Part shown: positions 10,179 through 18,551 of the stretch, one piece after another
Layout of the letters: each line of letters begins with the position of its first letter
Position numbering within the stretch: position 1 is the first letter of the stretch
Source of the DNA: Actinomadura luzonensis
Lineage (GTDB): Bacteria; Actinomycetota; Actinomycetes; Streptosporangiales; Streptosporangiaceae
Assembly: GCF_022664455.2 (NCBI RefSeq)
Contig: NZ_JAKRKC020000003.1
Span: 1,054,001-1,118,000, forward strand
DNA: 64,000 nucleotides
Direction: 5' to 3'
Position numbers and translations under genes: made by a program
Notes under the pieces: generated by a model
Seen by the model: the letters and a program-made list of their open reading frames with translations, nothing else
The model's database searches: none
What the model was told of the DNA's origin: nothing

Positions 10179-11696
10179 ATGATGTGGGCACGGCGGCGCG
10201 GCGCAAACGGCATGACCGACGCCGTGGTGGCGGCCATCGTGGCGCTGACCATCGGGTATGCCATCGTCGACCCGCCGGGGCCGTCGTCGTGGTGGCCCGC
10301 GTGGTCGGCCTGGCCGGTCGCGGCGCTCATGAGCGCGCCTATCGCCGTCCGGCGGCGGTGGCCGGCGGCCATGCTGGCGTTCGCGTGCGCCGCGGGCGCG
10401 TCGGCGACCGTGGCCGGCGCCGTCGCGGCGGGGGTGATCTGGCTGACCTTCGTGCCGACCGCGCTCGTGCTGTACTCGGTGGCCGCCACCGCCCCGGCCC
10501 GGCGGTCGGTGGCGGGCGCGCTGGTCTGCGGGTCCGCGGCGGTGGCCGCGATCCTGATCTTCTACGACCGGGTGCTCCCCGGTCTCGCCCCCGCGGCGGA
10601 GCCCAGTGAGCTGCCGCCGTACTGGCCTGTGGAGATCGGCGCGGTCTGCGTCCTCCTCACCGCCGCGTGGGCCGTCGGGACGGCCGTCCGCTGGAAGCGC
10701 GACACGACCGCCCGCCTGGTCCGCCACCTCGCCGACGCGGCCGTCAACGACGAGCGCAGACGCATCGCCCGGGAGCTGCACGACGTCATCGGGCACAGCA
10801 TGAGCCTGATCGCCGTCAAGGCCACCGTCGCCAACCACGTCGCCGACGCCCGCCCGCAGGAGGTGCGCGCCGCGCTGGCCGTCATCGAGGAGACCAGCCG
10901 GAGCACCCTCGCCGAGATCCACCGCGTGCTCGGCCTCCTGCGCGCCGACGGCGACCCCGGCGAGTCCCACCTGCCCGTACCCGGCATCTCCGACCTACCC
11001 GCGCTGGCCGCCCACGCCCGCTCGGCCGGGGTGGAGGTGGACCTGACCGTCCGCGAGGGGGCCGCGCTGCCTCCCGCGGTCGCGCTGTCGGTGTACCGGA
11101 TCGTGCAACAGGCGCTGACCAACGTCGTCACCCACGCCGCACCCACCCGCTGCTCCGTCACGGTGCACATCGACACCCGAGAGGCCGCGATCGAGGTAGT
11201 CGACGACGGCCCCCACCCCATCCCCCACCCTGACGATCATCACGACTCCCCCACCGGCCCTCACCACGGCCACAGCACCGACCTCCGCCCCAACCCCCGC
11301 CGCGACTCCGGCACCGACCACCGCTGCAACCCGCACACTGACCTCCGCTCCAGCCCCCACACTGACCCCCGCACCAACCCCCACCCCCACCTCCGCACCA
11401 ACCCCCGCCCCGACTTCCTGCACGACCCTCGCGACGACTCCCTTCTCGAACAGCGCCCCGATCTCCACCACAGCCTGTCGCCGCGCGCCGGGGGCCACGG
11501 CCGGCCGCCGCGAGCGGGAGGCCAAAGCGCACACGGCGAAAAGAGCGGGCACCGCGGGCAGGGCGGGCACGGCCTGATCGGCATGCGCGAGCGAGCCAAG
11601 ATGTACGGAGGCACCTTCAGCGCCGGCCCCCGTCCCGAAGGAGGCTTCCACGTGACGGCCCGCCTGCCCTACAACCCGAACGGCACCCTGACATGA
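10179..11696 (+). CDS. NarL-type sensor histidine kinase with a long low-complexity insert in the ATPase domain
   Basis: Membrane sensor kinase (505 aa) with N-terminal membrane helices (residues 10-165) and a HisKA_3 dimerisation domain with phospho-acceptor motif RRRIARELHDVIGHS (near residue 195). The HATPase domain starts around 300 with SVYRIVQQALTNVV. After the Asp-rich ATP-binding motif VVDDGP (near 340) about 120 residues rich in His, Pro, Asp, Asn, Thr and Arg interrupt the fold, which resumes at GLIGMRERAKMYGG (near 465). The insert sits where the ATP lid should be; the reading frame stays open. The stop overlaps the response-regulator start (ATGA), so the two are one operon. Confidence 0.9.
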   Translation: MMWARRRGANGMTDAVVAAIVALTIGYAIVDPPGPSSWWPAWSAWPVAALMSAPIAVRRRWPAAMLAFACAAGASATVAGAVAAGVIWLTFVPTALVLYSVAATAPARRSVAGALVCGSAAVAAILIFYDRVLPGLAPAAEPSELPPYWPVEIGAVCVLLTAAWAVGTAVRWKRDTTARLVRHLADAAVNDERRRIARELHDVIGHSMSLIAVKATVANHVADARPQEVRAALAVIEETSRSTLAEIHRVLGLLRADGDPGESHLPVPGISDLPALAAHARSAGVEVDLTVREGAALPPAVALSVYRIVQQALTNVVTHAAPTRCSVTVHIDTREAAIEVVDDGPHPIPHPDDHHDSPTGPHHGHSTDLRPNPRRDSGTDHRCNPHTDLRSSPHTDPRTNPHPHLRTNPRPDFLHDPRDDSLLEQRPDLHHSLSPRAGGHGRPPRAGGQSAHGEKSGHRGQGGHGLIGMRERAKMYGGTFSAGPRPEGGFHVTARLPYNPNGTLT

Positions 11697-12394
11697 CCGG
11701 CGACGCCGCCACCCCCACCCCGCCTCCCCCCATCCGGATCCTGCTCGCCGAGGACCAGGTCCTGGTACGCGACAGCCTCAAGGTCCTCATCGACACCACG
11801 CCGGGGCTGGCCACCGTGGGCGAGGCCGGCACCGGCGCCGAGGCCGTGCTCCTGGCTCATCGCCAACGGCCCGACGTCGTCCTCATGGACATCCGCATGC
11901 CCGACATGGACGGCATCGAGGCGACCCGCCGCATCTGCGCCGCCCCGGAGAGCGCCGGCGTCCGCGTGCTCATCCTCACCACGTTCGACCTGGACGAGTA
12001 CGTGTACGCCGCGCTCCGGGCCGGCGCCAGCGGGTTCCTCGTCAAGAGCGCGACGGCGAGCGAGCTCCTGGCCGGCATCCGCGTCGTCGCCTCCGGCGAA
12101 GCGCTGCTCGCGCCCACCGTGACGCGCCGGCTCATCGCCGACTTCCTCCGCGGACCGGCCTCCACCCCGGCCCTGCGCGACCTCACCGACGTCACCCAGC
12201 GAGAGCGCGAAGTGCTCACCCTCATCGGCAGGGGCATGTCCAACTCGGAGATCGCCGACCACCTCCACCTCACCGTCGGCACGGTCAAGACCCACATCGG
12301 CCGCCTCCTGGCCAAACTGCAGGCCCGCGACCGAGCGCAACTCGTCATCGCCGCCTACGAAGGCGGTCTCATCACCCGCGACACCCGGCACTGA
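11693..12394 (+). CDS. NarL/LuxR-type response regulator
   Basis: DNA-binding response regulator of 233 aa and cognate partner of the kinase just upstream. The receiver domain has IRILLAEDQVLVRDSLK, the phospho-acceptor Asp in DVVLMDIRMPDMDG (near residue 65) and the Thr/Lys switch residues. The C-terminal LuxR HTH begins DVTQREREVLTLIGRGMSN and contains HLTVGTVKTHIGRLLAKL. The target genes are not evident; the adjacent minus-strand DUF4956/VTC pair is not obviously controlled by it. Confidence 0.95.
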   Translation: MTGDAATPTPPPPIRILLAEDQVLVRDSLKVLIDTTPGLATVGEAGTGAEAVLLAHRQRPDVVLMDIRMPDMDGIEATRRICAAPESAGVRVLILTTFDLDEYVYAALRAGASGFLVKSATASELLAGIRVVASGEALLAPTVTRRLIADFLRGPASTPALRDLTDVTQREREVLTLIGRGMSNSEIADHLHLTVGTVKTHIGRLLAKLQARDRAQLVIAAYEGGLITRDTRH

Positions 12395-12610
12395 ACTCCT
12401 ACCTCGACGGGATGCCGAGCCATGCGGCTCGGCTACTCGCCGCCGCGGCAACGGAATGCCCTGGTTGCGCTCGGCCGCCCGGCACCGCCTCCGATGGCAG
12501 GTCTCTCTCCCGAGGTGCACCAGCCAACGAAGGCGCACGGCCTTGGTGATCGTCCTCGCCGCATCCAGCCAGCGAGCCGCGCCTCTCACCATCGCCATCG
12601 CCCATCACCA

Positions 12611-13681
12611 TCACCAGAAGATGGGCGGCGGGCGGCGGGCTTCGAAGGTCTGAGGCTCGGGCTCCAGGTAGTGCTGCAGGACGGGCCGCCAGCGGTTGGC
12701 CCGGCGCCGGTGGAGGGCGGCAACGGCGAGGCAGTACTTGCTCACCGTCACCGGGCGGGCTCCCAGCCCCCGCAACACCCGGTCCACCACCGCCCGGCCG
12801 TCGGTCGACTTCGACTCAAGCAGGACCAGGTCGCGGCGGGCGGCCACCCGGCGATCATCGTTCCGGCGGTCCATGCCGCCGTCCCCACCCGTGTCCCCGT
12901 GGTCCACGCCGCCGTCCCCAGAGCCCGGACCCTGGTTCCCGTAGTCCGGCCTGCCGTCTGGACGGCCCGGGCCCGGGTTCCCGGGATCCAAGCTGCCGTC
13001 TCGACGGCCCGGGCCCGGGTTCCCGGGATTCAAGCTGCTGCCGTCTCGATGGCTTGGACCGGTGTCGGGGCGGTTCGGGTCGTCGTTGCGGTGGTTGAGG
13101 GCGGTGTTTCGGCAGATGAGGCCGGTGTCGCAGGTGAGGCGGGCTGTGCCGGAGCGGTCGACGAGGGTGACGCGGCGGTAGTCGGTGGAGAGCACCGGAC
13201 CTAGCGGGTCGGGGGCGGTGAGGTGCAGCTCGGAGACGAGGGTGTCGCTCACGAAGTCGAGTGCGGGGCCGGTCAGGGCGTGGGCCGGGGCGTCGTCGTA
13301 CGGGATGCGGTGTTTGTCGGTGCTGCCCCGCGTGCCGTTGAGCTTGAGCTCCAGCCATCTGCCGCCGCTGTCCACATACGTGCGGGTGCGCAGCTTGAAC
13401 CTGCGCCGCCGATTCTGCCGGTGCTGCTCGTACGTGAGCAGATCCGGGGTGTCGAAGTACGTCGAGCTGTAGCGGAACTGGCGCCGCCCGTCGATGCTGA
13501 GCACGGCGAACCGGTCACGCAGCTCGGCGGCCAGCAGGACCATGGTCTCGGCGGTCACGATGTACTTGTGGTCGACCCGGCTCATCAGCTCCGGGACGTC
13601 CTCCAGCCCGATCGGCGGCGTGCCCGCGGCCAGGCCGGCGAGCACCACGTCCGCGTCCATCGTCGTCGTCGCCGGCGTCAT
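12611..13681 (-). CDS. VTC-domain protein (polyphosphate-polymerase-like) with a repeat insert
   Basis: A 356-aa protein of the VTC family, related to the catalytic domain that makes inorganic polyphosphate at membranes. Family signatures include SRVDHKYIVTAETM (near residue 37), YFDTPDLLTYEQHRQ, RFKLRTRTYVDS and LELKLNG, and at the end DLVLLESKSTDG and VSKYCLAVA, which carry the basic and acidic tunnel residues. Between residues about 190 and 277 lies a Pro/Gly/Asn/Asp-rich insert coded by a 42-bp tandem repeat (from 12961). It is translated after the DUF4956 protein with an ATGA overlap. DUF4956-VTC pairs are common in bacteria, and the membrane partner probably anchors or feeds the enzyme. 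Confidence 0.88.
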   Translation of the reverse strand: MTPATTTMDADVVLAGLAAGTPPIGLEDVPELMSRVDHKYIVTAETMVLLAAELRDRFAVLSIDGRRQFRYSSTYFDTPDLLTYEQHRQNRRRRFKLRTRTYVDSGGRWLELKLNGTRGSTDKHRIPYDDAPAHALTGPALDFVSDTLVSELHLTAPDPLGPVLSTDYRRVTLVDRSGTARLTCDTGLICRNTALNHRNDDPNRPDTGPSHRDGSSLNPGNPGPGRRDGSLDPGNPGPGRPDGRPDYGNQGPGSGDGGVDHGDTGGDGGMDRRNDDRRVAARRDLVLLESKSTDGRAVVDRVLRGLGARPVTVSKYCLAVAALHRRRANRWRPVLQHYLEPEPQTFEARRPPPIFW

Positions 13682-14235
13682 CGGACGCTTGCCCGGGCGT
13701 TCGGCGCGATGTAGCGCACGTCCACCACCGTCACGTCGCGTACGTAGTCCACCTGGGTGACGACGCACTGCAGCACGCGGGCCCGCAACCGGCTCTCCAG
13801 GTCGACCCGCAGGAGATCCGGGTCGGCGTGGACGACGTCCAGGGTGACCACCTGATGTCGGGTCCGGCCGAGCAGGGCGGGGTGGTCGGCGACGTACATC
13901 GTGGCCAGCAGGATGCCGTCGAGTGCCAGCGCGGTGAGCGGCCAGGTGGCGGCCAGGCCGTTGACCAGGCCCAGCGCGATCGCGACGAAGTAGTAGGCGA
14001 TCTCCTGCTGAGTGATCTCGCTGCTGCGCAGGCGGATGATCGACAGCACGCCGAACAGGCCGAAGCCGACCGCGATCTCGATGCGCTGCAGCAGGAGCAG
14101 CGAGACGACCGCGAAGATGCCGACGTTGAGTGCCACGTAGGCGAAGAGCAGGTCGCGGCGGTGGTGACGCCGGTAGTACAGGCCGTAGGCCAGTATGAAG
14201 ATCGCCATGAGATCCATCGCCAGACCGGCCGCCAT
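13678..14235 (-). CDS. DUF4956 membrane protein, partner of the VTC-domain protein
   Basis: A 185-aa protein with four or five N-terminal membrane helices (AIFILAYGLYYRRHHRRDLLF onward), the conserved FGLFGVLSIIRLRSSEI segment typical of DUF4956, and a soluble C-terminal domain (VVTLDVVHADPDLLR). It overlaps the VTC gene by four bases. By analogy with such pairs it may form the membrane part of a polyphosphate-synthesising or polyphosphate-handling complex; this is inference from gene association. Confidence 0.85.
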   Translation of the reverse strand: MAAGLAMDLMAIFILAYGLYYRRHHRRDLLFAYVALNVGIFAVVSLLLLQRIEIAVGFGLFGVLSIIRLRSSEITQQEIAYYFVAIALGLVNGLAATWPLTALALDGILLATMYVADHPALLGRTRHQVVTLDVVHADPDLLRVDLESRLRARVLQCVVTQVDYVRDVTVVDVRYIAPNARASVR

Positions 14236-14689
14236 GATGGGTGCTCCTCTCGTAGGACTGTTGATGTCCAGGGTGCGGGCGGGGGGTGAAGTGGCTGTTA
14301 GGTGATGATGAGGGCTTTCTCATGCGGCGGGGTTCTCGGAGGAGCCCCGGCCCCGGCCCCGGCCCCTGTTCCTGCCCCTGCCCCGGCCCCTGCCAGGCAA
14401 AGAGGCGAAGGGGGCAGGGGCGCTGGCGGGCCGAGGCGCTGATGGGTCGAGGCGCTGATGGGCGGAGCGCCGAAGGGCACGGCGCCGGTGGGCGCAATGA
14501 CGGGTGGGGCAGGGCGGGTGAGGCATGGGGTGGGCGGCGGAGGGGTGCACGCGCCCCAGGCTGTACGGAGCCAGACGCGCGATTCGGGCGGGAGCGGGTT
14601 CGCGAGGTCCGGGTTCGGGCGGGAGCGGGTTCGCGAGGTCCGGGTTCGGGTGGGGCGAGGTCGCGGGGGCCGCGGTCGGGTGGGGTGGG
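14236..14689. other. Intergenic low-complexity GC region without a convincing gene
   Basis: It separates the DUF4956 gene from the 3' end of a response-regulator gene, both on the minus strand. It holds a run of GGCCCC units (about 14340-14395) and a perfect 31-bp direct repeat at 14583-14613 and 14614-14644 with a partial third copy. Open frames here have no protein-like composition. The minus-strand promoter for the DUF4956/VTC operon should lie near 14240-14300. Confidence 0.6.
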
Positions 14690-15352
14690 TTAGGCGGCTT
14701 TGAGGCGGTAGCCGGTGCCGCGGACGGTTTCGATGCGGTTGGGGCCGATTTTGCGGCGGAGGTAGCGGACGTAGACGTCCACGACGTTGGAGCCGGGATC
14801 GAAGTCGAAGCCCCAGACGTGGCTGAGCAGTTGTTCGCGGGTGAGGACCTGGTCGGGGTGGCGGCAGAAGATCTCGGCCAGGGCGAATTCGCGGGTGGAC
14901 AGGTCGACGGCCCGGTCAGCGACGTACGCGCGCCGGGTGCGGAGGTCGAGCGACAGGTCGCGGACGCGGAGCACCGTCACCTCAGGCGTGCGCTCGGAGC
15001 GCAGCCGCAGGCGGACGCGGGCCAGCAGCTCCTCGAAGGCGAAGGGCTTGGCGATGTAGTCGTCGGCGCCGCCCTCCAGGCCGGCCACGGTGTCGCTCAC
15101 GCTGTCGCGGGCGGTCAGGATGATCACCGGGATCGTCACCATGGACTCGCGCAGCCGCCGCAGCACGGTGAAGCCGTCGCTGAGCGGCAGGCCGATGTCG
15201 AGGATGAGCAGGTCGAAGCCGCCGGTGGAGGCCAGGTCGTACGCCCCGATCCCGTCGCTCACCACGGCGGTGACGAACCCGTTGGCGCGCAGCCCCTTCT
15301 CCACGAAGGACGCGATCCTGGCCTCGTCCTCAGCGATCAGAATCCGGTTCAC
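14690..15352 (-). CDS. OmpR-family response regulator
   Basis: A 220-aa regulator. The receiver domain has NRILIAEDEARIASFVEK and the phospho-acceptor Asp in FDLLILDIGLPLSDG (near residue 51). The winged-helix domain has VDLSTREFALAEIFC, LTREQLLSHVWGFDFDPGSN and VDVYVRYLRRKIG. It starts 23 bp before the end of the kinase gene, so kinase and regulator are translated from one message with the kinase first, the reverse of the common order. The likely target is the secreted acidic protein gene at 16794-17138 and its own operon. Confidence 0.95.
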   Translation of the reverse strand: MNRILIAEDEARIASFVEKGLRANGFVTAVVSDGIGAYDLASTGGFDLLILDIGLPLSDGFTVLRRLRESMVTIPVIILTARDSVSDTVAGLEGGADDYIAKPFAFEELLARVRLRLRSERTPEVTVLRVRDLSLDLRTRRAYVADRAVDLSTREFALAEIFCRHPDQVLTREQLLSHVWGFDFDPGSNVVDVYVRYLRRKIGPNRIETVRGTGYRLKAA

Positions 15353-16757
15353 CTAACCTCCAGAACTCCCACAACGGCAACGTCATGACGAAGCAGGCCC
15401 CGCCGCCCGGCGCCTCGGTGACATGCACCCGCCCCCCGTGGGCCTGGGCGATGGAGCGGACGATGGCCAGGCCGAGGCCGGCGCCGTCGTGGGTGCCGGT
15501 GCGGCCGGCGCCGCGGATGAAGCGGCCGAAGATGCGCTCGCGGTCGCCGGGCGGCACGCCGGGCCCGCTGTCGCGGACCCACAGGTCGATCCATCCGTCG
15601 CGGACGGCCGAGCCCACCGCGATGAGGTCGCCGTCGCGGGTGTGGCGCACCGCGTTGGCCACGAGCTGCATGAGCGCCTGCGTGAGCCGCTGCCGGTCGG
15701 CGGGCAGCCGGGCCTCGGCCACCTCGTCGACCCGCCACTGGCGCTCGCCCAGCGCCCGCGCCTTGGCGACCACGCTGACGGTGAGGTCGGCCAGCTCGAC
15801 GTGGTCGAGCGCGAGGAAGCCGGGCTGCTCGGCCTTGGCGAGGGTGAGCAGGTCGTCGACGATGCGGTTCATGCGGTCGAGCTCGTCGGTGACGAGGGCG
15901 AGAGTCTCGGCGCGGTCGGCCGGGTCGTCGCCCATCAGCTCCAGGTGGCCGCGGATGACGGTGATCGGGGTGCGCAGCTCGTGCCCGGCGTCGTCCATGA
16001 AGTGGCGCTGCACGACGAAGGCGCGTTCGAGCCGGTCGAGCATGTGGTTGAAGGTGGCGGCGAGCGCGGCCACGTCGTCGTCGCCCGGCACGTCGAGGCG
16101 GCGGGTCAGGTCGGAGGAGTCGGTGATCTGCTCGGCGGTCTGGCTGATGATGCGGACGGGCGCCAGCACCCGCCCCGCCACGAACCACCCCGCCGCCCCC
16201 GCCAGCGCGGTCGCCGCGACCGCGGACACGCCGAGCACCCGCATCGCGTCCACGATCTCGCCGCGGTGCAGGTCGTAGAAGACGGCTGAGACGAACTGCG
16301 CGTGGCGCGGGTCGCCGGCCACGGTGACGGGGATGACGGCGTACTGGACGGTGCCCTCGGCGGTGTCGACCGCGCCGCGGAACGGCCGGGTGGCCGTGGC
16401 CATGCGCCGCACCAGCGTGTCGTCGGTGTCGAGGCGCACGGGCGACGGGAGCGCGCTCACCTTGTGGGCGTGGCCGTCGACGATGCTGAAGAACGTCTCC
16501 CACCGGTCGGGTGAGTTGATCGCGAGGTAGCCGGTGAGCAGCTCGGCGACGTCGGTGACGGGGCGGCCGGTGCGCGGGTCGACGGCGGTGGGGGCGTAGC
16601 GCCGCAGCTTCTCCGCCTCGTTCTCGAACTCCAGGCGCACCCGGTTGTCGAGGCGGGCGAGCAGGACCGTCCAGGTGGCGAAGATCGACACGGTGAGGGC
16701 GAGGCCGACGACGGCGAGCATCCAGCCGACGATCCGGGCCCGGGCGCTCATCCGCAT
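15330..16757 (-). CDS. HAMP-containing sensor histidine kinase
   Basis: A 475-aa membrane kinase with helix 1 at residues 10-32, an extracytoplasmic sensor loop (about 33-165), helix 2 (VSAVAATALAGAAGWFVAG) followed by HAMP, a HisKA domain with phospho-acceptor His in FMDDAGHELRTPITVIRG (near 258) and a HATPase with N box QLVANAVRHTRDG and G box GAGLGLAIVRSIAQAHGG. The start is at 16757, or the ATG two codons later. It lies downstream of the Asp/Trp-repeat protein gene and upstream of its cognate regulator, all on the minus strand. Confidence 0.95.
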   Translation of the reverse strand: MRMSARARIVGWMLAVVGLALTVSIFATWTVLLARLDNRVRLEFENEAEKLRRYAPTAVDPRTGRPVTDVAELLTGYLAINSPDRWETFFSIVDGHAHKVSALPSPVRLDTDDTLVRRMATATRPFRGAVDTAEGTVQYAVIPVTVAGDPRHAQFVSAVFYDLHRGEIVDAMRVLGVSAVAATALAGAAGWFVAGRVLAPVRIISQTAEQITDSSDLTRRLDVPGDDDVAALAATFNHMLDRLERAFVVQRHFMDDAGHELRTPITVIRGHLELMGDDPADRAETLALVTDELDRMNRIVDDLLTLAKAEQPGFLALDHVELADLTVSVVAKARALGERQWRVDEVAEARLPADRQRLTQALMQLVANAVRHTRDGDLIAVGSAVRDGWIDLWVRDSGPGVPPGDRERIFGRFIRGAGRTGTHDGAGLGLAIVRSIAQAHGGRVHVTEAPGGGACFVMTLPLWEFWRLGEPDSDR

Positions 16758-16793
16758 GCCCGCTCCCCCGCCCGCGCCCGCTTCCCCGGCCGC

Positions 16794-17138
16794 TCAGTCG
16801 TCATCGTCGTCGTCCCGGTCGTCGTCCCAGTCGTCGTCCCAGTCGTCGTCCCAGTCGTCGTCCCAGTCGTCGTCCCAGTCGTCGTCCCAGTCGTCGTCCC
16901 AGTCGTCATCGTCGCCGCCGGGTCTGGGGGCGGGTGGGTCGACCGGCTCTGCGGTGACCGGGGTGGGTGTGGCCCGCACGGGCGCGCTGGAACGTTCCAC
17001 TTCGGCGGGAGAGGGTGAGACGACGATCGGCCCGCCCAGGTCGGAGCCGTCGTCGGCGGCCCGCACCCAGCCCACCGACATGAACCCGGCCGCCACCACG
17101 CCCGCCACCAGCAGGACCGCCATCGCCCGATGCTTCAT
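16794..17138 (-). CDS. Small secreted protein with an Asp/Trp tandem-repeat tail
   Basis: About 114 aa from ATG 17138 (an in-frame GTG at 17171 is possible). It has an N-terminal signal anchor (MKHRAMAVLLVAGVVAAGFM), a Pro/Thr/Val-rich linker and a C-terminal tail of about seven DDDW units ending in poly-Asp, coded by a near-perfect 15-bp tandem repeat at 16800-16912. The tail is extremely acidic and looks like a cation-binding or wall-associated sensor segment. It sits directly upstream of the kinase/regulator pair, and a perfect palindrome lies in its promoter, so it is probably both part of and a target of that system. Repeat number is likely to vary between strains. Confidence 0.75.
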   Translation of the reverse strand: MKHRAMAVLLVAGVVAAGFMSVGWVRAADDGSDLGGPIVVSPSPAEVERSSAPVRATPTPVTAEPVDPPAPRPGGDDDDWDDDWDDDWDDDWDDDWDDDWDDDWDDDRDDDDDD

Positions 17139-17181
17139 GCCGTAGACCTTGTCGCCCTTCGAGGAGACCACGCTGAACCAC

Positions 17182-17201
17182 AGATGAGAAACCTCTCATC
17201 T
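17182..17201. promoter_or_regulatory. Perfect palindrome upstream of the acidic-tail gene
   Basis: AGATGAGAAACCTCTCATCT is an 8-bp inverted repeat around AACC, 44 bp upstream of the start at 17138 and about 120 bp upstream of the divergent gene at 17323. Position and symmetry suit an OmpR-family regulator site for the adjacent two-component system; binding is inferred. Confidence 0.5.
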
Positions 17202-17322
17202 CGAAGCGCCTTCCCGCAGGCGAAACGTCCCTCGCGGCCGGCCATGCCGATCGGAGCGGCCGTCCGAACCGCCGCGCCGCCGCCCCCGTACCCCCTGCGA
17301 GAACCCGCAGGGGGAGACCGCC

Positions 17323-18207
17323 ATGAAGCAGAAGTGGGCGCTGATCTCGACGGCGATCCTGGCCCTGGTGGGCGGCATCGCGGCGGCGCTGACCGCCGCC
17401 CCGTCCCCAGGCGGCCCGTCCGCAGGCGGCCCGGCGCCCGCCCTCCCGCTCATCTTCAGCACGCAGCCCGAGGGCGCGCACGCGCACGTCCCCGCCGGCG
17501 GCCTCAGGAACGACCGCGCCCCGAAGGTGCTCGTGACCTCCCCCGGCGCCCCGCTGACCCTCACCGGCCTGGTCGGCAGCAGGAGAGCCGAGGAGACGTC
17601 GTCCGTCACCCGCCTCCGCGTGTCCTGCTGGGTCTGGCAGCACGTCTCCTACACGCCGTACCAGCGGGTGGTCCTCCCGGCCTACCTCGACCCCACCGTC
17701 CCGCCCGAGACCACCCCCGTCACGGCCACCCTCCCCACCCCGCCGTGCACGGCCACCGCCGGCTCTCCCGACGGCCCCTACAGCGGGACGGTCTGCGTGC
17801 TCGCGGGCGCGCGCGAGGGCGCCGACCTCGCCGCGTCCTGCCAGAAGTTCCTGGTCGCGGACGGGCCGCCGCCGGGCCCGCGGCTGCCGGCGGCGGGCGC
17901 GGCCGGGGTGGTGCCGCTGTGGCGGGCGGTCACGGAGGCGGAGCGCAAGTCGCTGGAGGAGAAGGGGGCCTACGGCCTCGTCCCTGGGCTGGAGGGCAAG
18001 TACTTCTTCCCGACCCGGGAGCAGGCGGAGAATTTCCGGACACTGGCGGAGGAGAGAGGCTGGGGCACGTACGTGGTGACGGAGGCGGAGATCGACGCGC
18101 GCCACCTGGCCAAGGCGGAGGCGATCGCGGCGGCCGGCGAGGGCCCGGCGTTCTTCCTGCGGGAGGGGTTGGTGAAGCTGGTGCGGCTGGTGAGGATCAT
18201 CCGATGA
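17323..18207 (+). CDS. Secreted or membrane-anchored protein of unknown function
   Basis: A 294-aa protein with an N-terminal signal or anchor segment (MKQKWALISTAILALVGGIA) and a Cys-containing extracellular domain (residues 40-185, with CWVWQHVSYTPYQRVVLPAY). It ends in a domain around PLWRAVTEAERKSL and GKYFFPTREQAENF (195-290) resembling modules seen at the C termini of secreted actinomycete proteins and polymorphic toxins. A weak GGGGGAGA box precedes the start. It overlaps the next gene by four bases (ATGA). Function is not recognisable. Confidence 0.7.
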   Translation: MKQKWALISTAILALVGGIAAALTAAPSPGGPSAGGPAPALPLIFSTQPEGAHAHVPAGGLRNDRAPKVLVTSPGAPLTLTGLVGSRRAEETSSVTRLRVSCWVWQHVSYTPYQRVVLPAYLDPTVPPETTPVTATLPTPPCTATAGSPDGPYSGTVCVLAGAREGADLAASCQKFLVADGPPPGPRLPAAGAAGVVPLWRAVTEAERKSLEEKGAYGLVPGLEGKYFFPTREQAENFRTLAEERGWGTYVVTEAEIDARHLAKAEAIAAAGEGPAFFLREGLVKLVRLVRIIR

Positions 18208-18518
18208 CGGTCAGGGCCAGGGTGCGGGTGCGGACCCCGGGGCTTCGGCTCCCCATGCCGCTGCCGACCCGTTCGCTCATGCTCAGGCTCGGCACCGACG
18301 CCGAGGGGCGGCCGTGGCTGATGGGGATGGAGCTGGACGTCCCGGAGCGGGTCACGCTCCTGCCCGGCGAGGACGGCCTGGTCGCCGAGGCCGAGTTCTG
18401 GTACGACGACGCGGCCCGCCACCTGCGCCCGTCGGCCGCGTACCCCCTCTGGTACGGGGACGAGGTCGGCACGCTGGAGGTCCTTGACCTCAGGAGTCAT
18501 GCTGGAGGTGAGCGCTGA
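18204..18518 (+). CDS. Small hypothetical protein coupled to the upstream secreted protein
   Basis: A 104-aa protein with no signal peptide and a beta-rich look (LMLRLGTDAEGRPWLMGMEL, EAEFWYDDAARHL, YGDEVGTLEVLDLRS). The ATGA overlap with the gene at 17323 means coupled translation. An immunity or chaperone role for the upstream C-terminal domain is conceivable from this arrangement, but nothing in the sequence proves it. Confidence 0.65.
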   Translation: MTVRARVRVRTPGLRLPMPLPTRSLMLRLGTDAEGRPWLMGMELDVPERVTLLPGEDGLVAEAEFWYDDAARHLRPSAAYPLWYGDEVGTLEVLDLRSHAGGER

Positions 18519-18551
18519 ATGCGGACCGGCTTCGAGGGAAGGAGCCGCACT

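Noticed and set aside
16800-16915. CRISPR-like short tandem repeat
   Set aside because: The 15-bp units have no spacers, stay in frame with a secreted protein and code for DDDW.
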